Source of the DNA: Ochromonas danica
Taxonomy: Eukaryota; Sar; Chrysophyceae; Chromulinales; Chromulinaceae
Assembly: GCA_015146655.1 (NCBI GenBank)
Contig: VKHL01000098.1
Coordinates: forward strand, 42,392 to 106,391
Direction of reading: 5' to 3'
Length of the DNA: 64,000 bases
This document shows, piece after piece, positions 53,773 through 63,607 of the stretch. The notes below the pieces were generated by a model. The model saw only the letters and a program-made list of their open reading frames with translations, had not been told where the DNA came from and ran no database searches. The number at the start of each line of letters is the position of its first letter. The stretch's first letter is position 1. The position numbers and the translations under genes were made by a program.

Positions 53773-55861
53773 ATGACAGAAGATCTTGCTGTCTCTGACA
53801 GTTCAGCATCCCCTGAAGATTTCAAAGATATTGATAAAGTAGTGAAAGCTGTCCAACATGGAGATTTGAAATTCTTGGAGACAGCGATTGAAGTGTATCA
53901 TGTCTCAGTGGATATCAAAGATAAGGATGACTGTACCTTACTCCACTGGGCTGCGATTAATAATCGTGTCCAGATTATTGAGTTCCTACTCCATCAGAAG
54001 GCGAATGTAAATGTTGTGGGTGGTGTAAACCAGGAGATCCCTCTGCAGTGGGCGGTAAGGCATGCGCACTGTACAGCAGCAGTCAACCTTCTGCTATTAG
54101 AGGGATCCAACGTCCACCATCGCTCTGCCTATGGCTATGATGCCTTGTTCCTTGCGGTCCAAGCTAGTCATCTCCACATAGTCTATATGCTCTTGCAGGC
54201 TGGAGCGAATGCCAACACTATCGACTCACAGGGAGACACTCCATTGTACTGGCTACTCAAGCATGATACTGGCCACCAGAGCATTGATATCCAGCGACTT
54301 CTACTCCGCTTTCACGCTAGTGTTACTCTTCGGGGCCATGAAGATCGTGTGGCTTTGCATTATATCGCTGAGTCGGGCCGCAAACTGGACCTGCAAAGCG
54401 CCTTCCTCATCTACATGGCCAACTATTCCAATGCCGTGATAGGTGCCAAGTCAGCACATGGACTAACACCTTATGAGACAGCTTGGAAGACAAGAAATCC
54501 TAGTGCCTTGCGATTCTTTTTCGATGCTTTCATGTATGCTCATTTGCCTCGATGGGTACCTATTGCTACCTCAGCTCTCACTCTCTTCAGCTTCTTCCCA
54601 TTACTTGATCACTATGGGTGGTTAATTGGAGTGCTTATTTACGTTATCCTTCATTTTGCCTCGGATCTTTTAATGCAGAAATACATTCTACGGGGCAGTT
54701 CGCGAGCAAGTTGTGGGTTTGCCTGGGGTGTTACTATCTCCTCGACTTGGGCATACTATAAGTACGTATCGAAGCCGCTAAATAGTGTATTTTGGGATGG
54801 AGTCATTGGCTTCATGGCCTTTATGATTGTCTTCACTTTGTGGAAGGCTATGAACACGCCTGCCCAGACTCTCTACTGCCAGGAAGAAGACAATCAGAAC
54901 AGGTGAGAGGAGCATTTTAACTTGAGTAACAACGATAGCTGAGGAAATCTTTGTGGTGGGTGTAGTGAGAACCTGGTGTTAAAGATTCTGGAATCCAGTC
55001 CAGTGGTTGATAGCAGTGGACGAGCTGTTGGAATCAACTTCCGCTTCTGCCCCACTTGCTTAGTGGACAAATCCCTCACTTCCACACACTGTTCGGTATG
55101 TTCTCTTGTTCACTCTCGTCCGTTCATACTATGGCGCTCACAGGTTTGTCTTTGTGTGTATCTCTTGGTAGCAATGCGATCACTGCGCGGTCAGTCTGGA
55201 CCATCATTGTCCTTTCGTCAACAATTGTGTGGGCAAGGGAAACAGAAGGATATTTGTCTTTTTCACTTTATGTGCTGGGGTAGGCTGTGAGTTGATGGCA
55301 TTGCTGTCTCTCTATGCGGAGAATTACTTCTTTTGTCAAGATGCGAAGGGTATGCTGGGCGGAGTCTTCGCAGTGCAGTATTGTGCTCTTCTCCTCCAAC
55401 CAACACTCTGCTGTGCTACTTGGCTGGCTATGTTGACAGGCATCTGGATTCTCTTCATCTTCTCAGGCCAATTGAGTATGGTAGCTTCGGAGACGACGAC
55501 TTTTGAGGTTATCAAGCATGGCAACAATGGTCTCAATCCTTGTACCTCTCGAGGATTTGCCAATATCATGCGGTTCTTATCGACTGGACAGTACTATATT
55601 GTTGACCCTGCCATGATACCTCGATCTCCTTGTTGTAGTGGCCATGATCATGGCAGTCATAGTCACCGTGGCCATGCCACTGTGATTGAGACCTCCTCTG
55701 ACTCATCCACAGAAACCAGTCAATTCATTGAACCTGCGGGATCCACCACAAGTCGCGCAGACCATCCTAGTGGTCAACTTCAGAAGTTACGAGCAGGTGT
55801 GGCTGATCTAATGTTGAAAGCTCAAATGGTGAACACCAAAGATGATGACGAAGAAGTCTAG
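53773..55861 (+). CDS. ankyrin-repeat DHHC palmitoyltransferase (ZDHHC17/13-like)
   Basis: Exons 53773-54902, 54966-55095 and 55172-55861 (introns 63 and 76 nt; phases 2 and 0) encode 649 residues. Residues about 25-240 contain ankyrin repeats (DDCTLLHWAAINNRVQIIEFLL, IPLQWAVRHAHCTAAVNLLL, DALFLAVQASHLHIVYMLLQAG, GDTPLYWLLKHD). Four to five transmembrane segments follow. The Cys-rich DHHC domain is assembled by splicing: FRFCPTCLVDKSLTSTHCS|QCDHCAVSLDHHCPFVNNC, catalytic DHHC at residues 430-433. This is the Golgi/vacuole S-acyltransferase architecture; the ankyrin part recruits substrates. The tail is His/Ser-rich (GHDHGSHSHRGH). Its 3' flank is duplicated about 530 bp downstream. Confidence 0.93.
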
Positions 55862-55913
55862 TCCACTATAATCGACTCCCAAGTTCTGCTGTCTTGCCCA
55901 GCATCTAACTTCA

Positions 55914-56479
55914 TAGTGTTTCTATAGCATAGATGTAACATAAACCGTCCTTACTTCTGCTTAAATTGCGGATCTAGAGAATGAAATGCGTTGCATTCTT
56001 GCAGTTCATTGCATCATGGTATTGTTGGCGGATATTCAGAATAGTTTAGCCTTACACTACCTTGCAAAGATAGCAATATATTCAAATGTTTCTGCAGCTC
56101 GGTTAGTTGATTGGTAAGAGCTATAACACCACGGTGTCAATCGATGAACCCCACTGTGAAAGTGAATTAATTAGAACTCTTTTGCTTGTTTTAGCTAGTA
56201 AATAGAATGTCGGAGAAAGCTCTAAAATCTCCGACATTCTATTTACTAGCTAAAACAAGCAAAAGAATTCTAATTAATTAATTCCAATCTCTGGGTTGGG
56301 AAACAAAAAGGAAAAGTTGGAAAAAGAAGAAGAAAAGTCGACTTTCTCTAATTCAAAACTCAGATGATACTGTATTTCTCTTCCCTCTCCTTCTAATAAA
56401 TGTTGGAGTCCAGTCCACTGTGTTACTGTCAACTAACTTCCTAGTGTTTCTATAGCATAGATGTAACATAAACCGTCCT
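55914..56479 (+). repeat. direct duplication, 38-bp identical core
   Basis: 55914-55951 and 56442-56479 are identical over 38 bp (starting TAGTGTTTCTATAGCATAG). Divergent similarity continues on both sides: GTCCACT upstream, and TAATGAAATGC, TTGCGTTRCATT, CAGTTCAT and ATTGTTGG downstream. The spacing of the cores is 528 bp. Confidence 0.9.
56165..56279. repeat. 52-bp-arm inverted repeat (hairpin)
   Basis: The left arm, 56165-56216, and right arm, 56228-56279, are complementary over 52 bp with a single mismatch (C at 56177 against the right-arm T/A pair). An 11-nt loop separates them. The transcript of either strand would fold into a long near-perfect stem. Confidence 0.97.
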
Positions 56480-56683
56480 CACTGCTGCTTATCATTGTCG
56501 ATCAAGATAATGAAATGCAATAAGACATAACATGAAATGAATTGCGTTACATTTTTACAGTTCATCTCATAATGCCATTGTTGGCTTAAACAAATTAGTT
56601 ATGACAGCTGTATCAACACTGTCTTGAAATGACAAACTTAGAATTAGTTAATTGTTCCGCTTAACCAATTAGCTCCAATAGGA

Positions 56684-57664
56684 TTACAAGAAAGGAGTTC
56701 TGTATCTCGCATCGTTGGAGAAGGCGTGCATCAACTTGGCATGAAGAGTCTTCGTGACTTCCCCAGCTCTGCCGTGACCAATCACCTTGTGATCTACACG
56801 ACTCACTGGCAATGCACCCAAAGTGGTCCCTACGAAGGCTACCTCCGCAGCTTGAAAAACGTCATCTTTGGTCAAATCAGCAAATTCAACCGATTTCAGC
56901 ACTCCCTGTGCGACAAGCTCCTCAGCAACAGACATGAGCACTTGCACAGTTGTACCTGCCAGGGTGTATTCAAACTTAGGAACAAGAAGGCGGTGATCCT
57001 TTGTGACGATGATGAGATTCTCCGTGGCACCTTCACAGACTCGATCAGAATTATCAACGCAAATCACCATATCATACCCTCCCTCCACACACTCTCTCTT
57101 CATCATAACGTTTTGAAGGTAATTCAGAGACTTAATTCGACTAAAGAAAGCTTCTTTTGCCTTCACAGTGCTGAACAGGGCATGACATCCTTCCTCGTAA
57201 TGTGCGGCAGGAGGAGGCTTCATCTCCGTCACTGCCACATAGAGCTGTGGCCCAACCACTTCCCTGGGATTGGGAGAGAAGCCACCGGGTCCACGCGTTA
57301 CATAGAGACGCAGAATGCCATGGGGAGACTGGCAGAGAGCTCCCAGTCGGACACAGATCTCCTGGATCTCTTCCAGCGACTTGGGCAGCACTAAGCCAAT
57401 AGCAGTGGCTGAGCGTTGCAGGCGTTGAAGATGGGCGGGTAAGTCAACGTAGGCTCCATCTTGAATACGTGCAGCTTCAAAGACACCGTCTCCGCGATGG
57501 AATCCATGGTCATCCAGAGGAACCATCATGGCCCAGGACTCTCGAAAATACCCTCCCAGCCAGGAGGAGTAGAAGCCTTTATAATTCTCCCAGAAGGCGT
57601 GATTAGAAGACTTCAATCTGTCAAAGGCCTCCTCCGCATTATCCCATTGTAGTGCCGCTGCCAT
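56684..57664 (-). CDS. class IV PLP-dependent aminotransferase
   Basis: Single exon, 326 residues, normal for the branched-chain/D-alanine aminotransferase and aminodeoxychorismate lyase fold. Features: HGFHRGDGVFEAARIQDG (residues 53-70), HLQRLQRSATAIGL, the PLP-binding Lys178 in FSRIKSLNYLQNV, EGATENLIIV (phosphate-binding region) and GTTLGALPVSRVD (TT-L-P pattern). Catalysis uses a Schiff base with pyridoxal phosphate. Which substrate it uses (D-Ala, branched-chain or aminodeoxychorismate) cannot be decided; it lacks the long branched-chain-specific pattern, and the short size favours a D-amino-acid transaminase or aminodeoxychorismate lyase. No targeting peptide. Confidence 0.88.
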   Translation of the reverse strand: MAAALQWDNAEEAFDRLKSSNHAFWENYKGFYSSWLGGYFRESWAMMVPLDDHGFHRGDGVFEAARIQDGAYVDLPAHLQRLQRSATAIGLVLPKSLEEIQEICVRLGALCQSPHGILRLYVTRGPGGFSPNPREVVGPQLYVAVTEMKPPPAAHYEEGCHALFSTVKAKEAFFSRIKSLNYLQNVMMKRECVEGGYDMVICVDNSDRVCEGATENLIIVTKDHRLLVPKFEYTLAGTTVQVLMSVAEELVAQGVLKSVEFADLTKDDVFQAAEVAFVGTTLGALPVSRVDHKVIGHGRAGEVTKTLHAKLMHAFSNDARYRTPFL

Positions 57665-58066
57665 GGTGGAGTCTGTTTGGATTTGTTTTGATGTGTTCTG
57701 ATTTGGATTTGATTGTGATGGTTATGGTGTTGTTGTGCTGGACGCGTGGATGTGAAGTTAAAGAGAGTTAACTTCACAGTTGAGAGAGAAGAGGTTGAAG
57801 TACCGCACCGCGACCTGTGAGAGTGATTAGAGCTCTTTTCTTTCTTGTAACAAGACTGTAACACAAGGAGAACGCTCTATATAGATACATATTATGTTAA
57901 ATAGATGGAAAGTATATAGTGTGGGAATGAAAGAAGAGATATTACCTTTGTTATTATTCTACCGGAAAACTCTAATTTTCAATCTTGCAAGTCTTCCTGT
58001 TATAAGTCGTAATTAGTGAGATAAAAGACGTGTTTTCTGATCTGGAAGCAGCCTCCCCATCACAAG
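57665..58066. promoter_or_regulatory. divergent promoter of aminotransferase and fibrillin genes
   Basis: 402 bp between outward-facing starts. A perfect 10-bp-arm palindrome GTGAAGTTAA-N6-TTAACTTCAC occupies 57752-57777 and contains the GTTAACTT word found in other promoters here. Confidence 0.4.
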
Positions 58067-59022
58067 ATGAACTCCATGATTCGTTCTGTTCTTCTCTTCC
58101 TCTTGCTCGTGCCTCTTGCACTGGCTTTCCTTGGCCCACTTAAGGCAAACTTTGCCTTTTCATCTTCCTCCAGAAGTGGTGGACTGTTTGCATCCACCAC
58201 TACAAATACCGCCATCGAACAAAAGAAAGCCAACCTCGTCGCGTTGCTCGAAGGCGTGCAGCCAAATGGTGTCTATGCCACTGCTGAGCAACGAAAAGCT
58301 GTCGATACTGCCGCGAGGGAGTTGGAAAGACTGAACCCCACGGTAGGCCTCCCTCTCTCTCCTCCTGCGCCACTCACTGATCGCTGTCACTGCTTCTTTG
58401 CTGCCATTGGACTCATTGTTGCAGAAAAATCCTGCGTATTCGGATAAAATGAACGGGTTTTGGCGGCTTCTGTATTCGGACTTCAGCGAGAAGGGGTCGA
58501 GTGGAGGCAAGCTGGGACCCTTTGTGGGGGAGGTCTACCAAGACCTGGACTCCAAGGTGGGGCGGATCAAGAACCTCATCCGCGTCAGGTCAATCACTTT
58601 AAAAGGTGGGCTGCAAGCTAAGCAGACGGTCAAAGATGCTAACACTTGGTGAGATATAATCTAGTCTAGGAGGTTGGTAATGAGCGCTTGATGGCTGTGT
58701 GTGTGTCTGTGTGTCTGTGTCTGTGGACAGGCAGATCGAGTTCCTCAATACTGCTAGCACTTTGCTAGGCTTCCTACCCTTCCAGAAGAAAGTGTTCCCA
58801 CCGGGAGAATTCATCAGATTGTGGAAGGTTAGAGCAGTCTCCCCCTCCTTCGTGACTGTGTATTGACTGCGTGTGTGTTGTGATGGTGTACAATAGATTA
58901 CATATCTTGACGATGACTTCCGCATTCTTCGAGCTCGCAGACCAGAGACTTCCGAAGACAAGGCCTATATCTTTATTCTTCGGCGTGATGAACCCAATCG
59001 ATTTCAAGTTAAGTTTGATTAA
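58067..59022 (+). CDS. plastid fibrillin (PAP/plastoglobulin family), 4 exons
   Basis: Exons 58067-58342, 58425-58648, 58731-58827 and 58897-59022 (introns 82, 82 and 69 nt; phases 0, 2, 0) encode 240 residues. Residues 1-22 are a signal peptide (MIRSVLLFLLLVPLALAFLGP), with an ALAF-LGP junction and a downstream Ser-rich stretch as in complex-plastid presequences. The mature part has the family opening (ANLVALLEGVQPNGV... DTAARELERLNPT), GFWRLLYSDFS, LGPFVGEVYQDL and the final YLDDDFRILRARR...AYIFILRR strands. Fibrillins bind lipids and carotenoids in plastoglobules and thylakoid membranes and protect against photo-oxidative stress. Splice sites all carry GT-AG. Divergent from the aminotransferase. 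Confidence 0.92.
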
Positions 59023-59170
59023 GAGCAGTTAAGAGCTATAGCACTAGTTGCTGAGAGTGTAAAGCTACCCAATGTGCTCATTATGATAATCCCAATCCTA
59101 ATGGAATTTGTTGTCGCGTTTATCAAAGTGTTAATCGAAGTGTTTATCGTCACTGTCGACTATTGTTGCG

Positions 59171-59389
59171 ATGCGTAGGAAGGATTGGGTTGGTGGGCAT
59201 CACAAAGAAATCCAGACCATGCTGGACTTGGTCGCCTCCTACCTGCCTGCCTGGCTTTTGAGGCTGCCCAATCACATTCAGTTGTTCATTATAGGATTTG
59301 TGGCGCTTCATTTGGGGGCGATTGTTGTTCTTCTTGTCATGCACTGCACAGCGAAGAAGAAGCCTGACTTCAAGGCGAAGATCAAATGA
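59171..59389 (+). CDS. small single-pass membrane protein, 72 residues
   Basis: ATG at 59171 opens a 72-codon frame with one convincing membrane helix (LFIIGFVALHLGAIVVLLVM, residues about 38-57), preceded by a basic-amphipathic helix (KEIQTMLDLVASYLPAWLL) and followed by a Lys-rich end (KKKPDFKAKIK). The pattern of an amphipathic helix, a TM and a dilysine-type tail suggests an ER or plastid membrane adaptor. It is close to the fibrillin stop (148 bp) and is flanked by long UTR-like sequence. Small size makes chance possible, but the composition looks selected. Confidence 0.55.
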   Translation: MRRKDWVGGHHKEIQTMLDLVASYLPAWLLRLPNHIQLFIIGFVALHLGAIVVLLVMHCTAKKKPDFKAKIK

Positions 59390-59996
59390 GAGTGACGCAG
59401 ACTCTGTCTTCATCACCCCCTCCCCCCTTTAGCTGTCAACATTTCTCTTCTCTGTTTCCCTCCTGACTTTGTTTGATATTGTAAAATTAATGGTCTAGCA
59501 TGGTGTCAATCCTCCTGCAGTGGTTTGGTGAGAATAAGTCACAATGATTGGCACCTATTGTGATATACTACTGTTGAAGTGGATAAGGAGGTGTTCTCGC
59601 TCGTTCTTGGTTGAGGATGTTATATCACGTCTGCTCTAAAACAACAGTTTGCTGTGGAGTTATGTAACTACATTGTCCCTGCTAAGAAACACCTCAAACC
59701 ACTTACGACTAGTTTACGCTCCCGCCCCCTCCCCACTACAAGTTCAACTAATGCATGCCTCTCTTTCTCCCTCTTTCTCCATCATAGTCTTAATGCGAGC
59801 TGTTCCTTTCTCTCCTCCTGGAAACTCCAGTCAGCCAGGTCAGAATATCTGGTTATTTGGATATTTGGTTGTTTGGACATCTGGCTCTCCCAGCTGGTGC
59901 GGTCGTCGACTCTCCCAGAAGCAGTTCGCGTCCTCTCTGCCCTCCCTCAGACCTCTTTGACTATTTCTATTTTTATTTATTGCCTTTATATAGCAG
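59390..59996. other. intergenic, upstream region of SNF7 with possible 5'-UTR intron
   Basis: 607 bp. The words TCAGAATATCTGG (59840-59852) and GGACATCTGG (about 59875) belong to the recurrent motif. The ATG of SNF7 is immediately preceded by TTTATTGCCTTTATATAGCAG, which looks like a 3' splice site, so an untranslated 5' exon probably lies in this region. Confidence 0.4.
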
Positions 59997-60701
59997 ATGA
60001 ATTTATTCGGAAAGAAGAAGCAGGCGGCCCCTGTGCCCGTGCAGAATCCTGTAGACACCATAGCGAAGCTGCGGGAGAGTCTGAGCATATTAGAGAAGCG
60101 AGAGGAGCACATCTCCAAGAAGATCGAGGCTTCCTTGGCCGAGGCGAAGCTTAAGTCACAGAAGAAGGACAAGCATGGTGCGCTCTTCGCTCTGAAGAGG
60201 AAGAAGATGTACGAGGCGGAGGTGAGCAAGTTACAGGGTGCTCGTATCACTATGGAGAACCAGATCCTCTCCTTGGAAAGTGCCTCGGTCAATATCGAGA
60301 CCTTCAAGGCTATGAAGACTGGAGCTGCAGCCATGAAGAACATGCGCGGCGATATCGACGCGGACAAGGTGGACGACATAATGGACGAGTTGGAGGAGGA
60401 GAGGGACATCCAGGACGCCATCTCCGACGCCATCTCTCGCCCAGGCCAGGAGATGTTCAATGATGAGGAACTCTTGGATGAGCTCGCTGAGTTGGATGCT
60501 CTTGAGATGGAGGAGGCCATGGCCACCAAAGCGCAAGCCCCCGCGGTGGCTGCTCCTGCCCCAGAGACGGTCTTCAATCTGCCTAACGTGCCTTCAAAAG
60601 CCGTTTCTTCCACACCTGCTGCACCTTCGAATAAACCTGTTGTTGCTGAGACTGATGATGAGCGAGCATTGCGGGAATTAGAAGCAAGTATGATGGCATA
60701 G
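59997..60701 (+). CDS. CHMP4: SNF7/CHMP4 ESCRT-III subunit
   Basis: Single exon, 234 residues. The family's basic first helices are plain (LFGKKKQAAP..., TIAKLRESLSILEKREEHISKKIEASLAEAK), as are the KKDKHGALFALKRKKMYEAEV helix and the acidic second half. DELEEERDIQDAISDAI and the C-terminal ETDDERALRELEASMMA (MIM/ALIX-binding type helix) match CHMP4/Vps32. SNF7 polymerises into the membrane-constricting filament in multivesicular-body sorting and abscission. The ATG sits just after a splice-acceptor-like sequence, so a 5' UTR intron may exist. Confidence 0.95.
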   Translation: MNLFGKKKQAAPVPVQNPVDTIAKLRESLSILEKREEHISKKIEASLAEAKLKSQKKDKHGALFALKRKKMYEAEVSKLQGARITMENQILSLESASVNIETFKAMKTGAAAMKNMRGDIDADKVDDIMDELEEERDIQDAISDAISRPGQEMFNDEELLDELAELDALEMEEAMATKAQAPAVAAPAPETVFNLPNVPSKAVSSTPAAPSNKPVVAETDDERALRELEASMMA

Positions 60702-60992
60702 ATCGACCTCTGCATTTTAATGCAGAGTCACTTCTTGTTGTATATCTATCATCACCTCTGTGTCTATTTGTCTACACAATAACTTAATAATATTATTACA
60801 GTGAATGGAGCCAGTAGCAGAGATGTAGGCCAGTCTAGTCTAGCGATAGCCAGATCCTAAATCTCTAGATATTCTGATTCCCAGACCTCCTCCCTGTGCT
60901 GTGCTGGGGAATCATCAGATTCCTTCTTCTATTCACATACTGTAGGTTGAGCTTGTCTGTTTGCTGGTCTGTCCGGTCCACTTAGCCTCACC

Positions 60993-62716
60993 ATGCCAAG
61001 AAGGAAAGAGAGAAGCCGCAGTCAAGGCGATCTTCAAGCAAAGCCAGGATCCTCCTCTAGCAGGGCTTCTTTTCCTCCGCGCTGCCTGGGAGAGAGCCTC
61101 TTCGATGACGCGCCAGGCTCTGCGACAGGCTCTCCTTCCAAATCTCAAAGCTTGAGGAAGAAAGTTGGTAAGCAGCGGCGGCAGGAGGAGGAGGTGGTGG
61201 GGGAGGAGGACCTGGTCTACGCCAAGAGAGAGTTCCCGGGAGGTTAGCATACCCTTCCTTCCCATACCATGCCCTGCCCTTTGTTCATTTTGAGTCTGAC
61301 AGAGGGTATCTACGAGGGACTGCTGCATGATGGTAAGCGCCATGGCCAAGGTCTGTTGCGCACACGTGGTGGTATAAAAGTCTTCGAAGGACAGTGGCTG
61401 AACGACAAACGACATGGCTATGGCTTGTCTAAGTACGATGGAGGCAATCGACACGAGGGTCTCTATGTCATGGGCAAGCGCCATGGCCTCGGAGTCTTCC
61501 TCTGGGCCAATGGCGACAAGTACAGCGGCAACTTCGCCCTTGGTGAGTAGTGCTACTGCTGCCTTGCCCGTCTCTTGGTCATGCCATCAGAGCTAAGCAC
61601 GTATTGATGGTCTAGGATCGATTGATGGCTATGGGCGGTTTGAGTGGGCCAACGGCGATGTCTATCTTGGCCACTGGAGACAAGTGAGACATCTCTTCTT
61701 ATGAACTAACTGCTTGAACTCTATGAGCGCCGTTAACTCTTCTCTAACTGGCTGGTATAAGGGGGTCATTGACGGAGAAGGATGTATGAAGCGAGCGGAT
61801 GGTCAGGTCTTGCAAGGATGCTTTGCTCGAGGGCAGCTCTGTGGATGGGCTCGGAAGGTAACCTACACAATCAATTCACATCTTCTTCTTCTGCCTGCTC
61901 TCTGTCTTATTGGGTACCAATGAATGGTAGAAACTTCCTGGTGGAGACAGCTACTCTGGCTATGTGGTGTCTAATAACCACGAGGGCTATGGAGAGTACC
62001 GTTGGCTGGCTGGAGAGCACTATGAGGGTCAGTGGCGAAACAACGCTATCCACGGCTATGGCTGCTTCGAGTCGTCGTCGTCGTCATCGTCGTCGGCTTC
62101 ACCCAACTCATCTCTGCTCCATTCAGGGGGAAGCACCTTTTCCGTGTACACGTAAGGCTATCACAACTTGTTGTTGACCATGGCTTGGTTTTAGCTTATA
62201 GTGCTTCTTGTTTGTTTGCGTTTGTTTGTATTGTCTTTGTAGAGGGCATTTTGTTGCGGGAAAGCCAAACGGCTTTGGTGAGTATCGTTTTGATACACAA
62301 AGCTGCACAGCAAAGGGTTGTTGGGATGAGGAAGGACGTGGCTGGGCTCGAATCTGCTATGACAGTGGACTTGTCTATGAGGGTGGCTGTCGAGATGGCA
62401 AGAGAGAGGGACAGGTACTACACTAATCTGATCCAGAGTGAGACTGCTTTTACTCTCACTCTAATGTATCTGACCTGTGCATGTTGATTGGTAGGGAGAG
62501 TTAAGCTACTTGATAGCTCTCGATGAGTTTCCATCAACAGATGCAGTGGAGCAACTGAAGGAAGAAGGTGCAGAGGAAGTGCTGAAGACCTTTGGAGGAC
62601 GTCTAGTCGGCACCTTCGAAGACGACCAATTGAATGGTGTGGCATTGCTCATTCTTGCTAATGGGCAGGTCCTGCGTGCCCTCTTCAACCATGACACCTT
62701 TTCAACTCTTTCGTGA
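60993..62716 (+). CDS. MORN-repeat protein, 7 exons
   Basis: Exons 60993-61242, 61303-61542, 61616-61683, 61762-61857, 61931-62151, 62243-62414 and 62495-62716 (introns 60-91 nt, phases 1, 1, 0, 0, 2, 0) encode 422 residues. The N-terminal 80 residues are basic/Ser-rich. Then come at least nine MORN repeats (YEGLLHDGKRHGQGLL, FEGQWLNDKRHGYGLSKY, HEGLYVMGKRHGLGVFLW, YSGNFALGSIDGYGRFEW, YLGHWRQGVIDGEGCM, YEGQWRNNAIHGYGCF, ...), a Ser-run insert and a last degenerate repeat. MORN proteins bind phosphoinositides or act in ciliary and cytoskeletal scaffolds. Several introns fall inside or between repeats. No kinase or other catalytic domain is attached. Confidence 0.92.
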
Positions 62717-63013
62717 CAGCCTCTATGCGATAGACACAATAGAGAGAGACTTCGTTGGTAGTTGAGAAGAGACAGTTTGATAATCCATAGCTTTAGTTCA
62801 TTTCTACAAGGAGTCTGTTTGTGTGATGTGGTTGTGTTACTTATTGATGTGATAAGAATAAGAGATTGTTGATATCAAAGTGTTGCCAGAGGGAGTTGGC
62901 TTAGTTTTAGAAAATGATATGACAGCTCTGCTCAACAGAGACGGACATACGCACAAAAACAGTCCAGCAAGACTATTACATGCTTAGCGATTGGTGGATC
63001 TTAGACCGCACAT
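62717..63013. other. short convergent intergenic spacer
   Basis: 297 bp between the MORN-gene stop and the antenna-gene stop. 3'-flank sequence without a recognisable gene or repeat. Confidence 0.4.
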
Positions 63014-63607
63014 TTAGTTTCCATAGAGGAAAGGAAGGCCAGTGATGAGGTGCTCGCCCTGGTAGAGGCCACCGATGAGCTGCTGGGAGTCATGGCGGAG
63101 GAGTTCCAAGATAGCCAAGAGAGCGAGGCGGCCGTGGTTCAACTCCTGGTCACGAGCCTTCTTGAGCTCCTCAGGAGACTTGCCCTTGGCCTCGGTGTCA
63201 CCCAAGACAAGGTAGCCACGGTAGTCGACGGCGCCAATGAGGAAGAAGATCTGGAGCCAGCCAAGAGCAGGGACAGCCTGGATAGCAGCCACACCATTGG
63301 GGATGGAGGAGAAGGGGACACCAGGAGCGATCTCTCCAGGGAAGCGGAAGAACTCTGGCACGATGTAGCCGAGGACAGCCAACTGAGCGACACGGCCGTG
63401 CTTCAGCTCAGACTCGCGGTACTGGTCGAAGGTGGCCTGGTCGATGTCCTTGGTCAGACCAAGAGGATCGAAGAAGCCAGCAGGAGCAGTGACACCAGCC
63501 TCGGTCTCGAAGGACATCTTGAGAGAAGAGGAGGTAGCACGACGAGCCACAGGGGCGAAGGCAGAAGCGCCAATGAGGGAAGCAACGATAGCGAGAGCAC
63601 GGAACAT
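63014..63607 (-). CDS. fucoxanthin/chlorophyll-binding light-harvesting antenna protein
   Basis: Single exon, 197 residues. The precursor starts MFRALAIVASLIGASAFAPVARRATSSSLKM: a signal peptide, the diagnostic ASAF-AP cleavage motif and a short transit peptide. The mature protein has helix 1 with a chlorophyll ligand motif (ESELKHGRVAQLAVLGY, about 65-81), a central helix (GWLQIFFLIGAVDYRGYL) and helix 3 (DQELNHGRLALLAILELLRHD, about 153-173), each with the ExxxHGR-type pair that binds chlorophyll. FCP-type LHCs transfer light energy to photosystems in thylakoids of algae with red-derived plastids. Base composition is more GC- and C-ending than neighbours, typical of a highly expressed gene. 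Size is on the short side but complete. Confidence 0.95.
   Translation of the reverse strand: MFRALAIVASLIGASAFAPVARRATSSSLKMSFETEAGVTAPAGFFDPLGLTKDIDQATFDQYRESELKHGRVAQLAVLGYIVPEFFRFPGEIAPGVPFSSIPNGVAAIQAVPALGWLQIFFLIGAVDYRGYLVLGDTEAKGKSPEELKKARDQELNHGRLALLAILELLRHDSQQLIGGLYQGEHLITGLPFLYGN

Larger units (their letters stand above)
55862..56683. other. intergenic with duplicated flank and hairpin
   Basis: 822 bp between the DHHC gene and the aminotransferase stop. Contains two copies of a 3'-flank sequence (about 55862-56035 and 56407-56590) and between them an inverted repeat (56165-56279). No coding sequence is supported. Confidence 0.6.

Noticed and set aside
56100-56160. tRNA-like sequence (D-arm-like TTAGTTGATTGGTAAGAGC)
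   Set aside because: The D-arm or Pol III A-box resemblance is good, but no T-arm consensus, no acceptor stem and no anticodon loop of 7 can be formed. At most a tRNA-derived remnant.
60933-61484. 183-codon minus-strand ORF
   Set aside because: Antisense to the first two exons of the MORN gene, whose repeats and splice phases are convincing.
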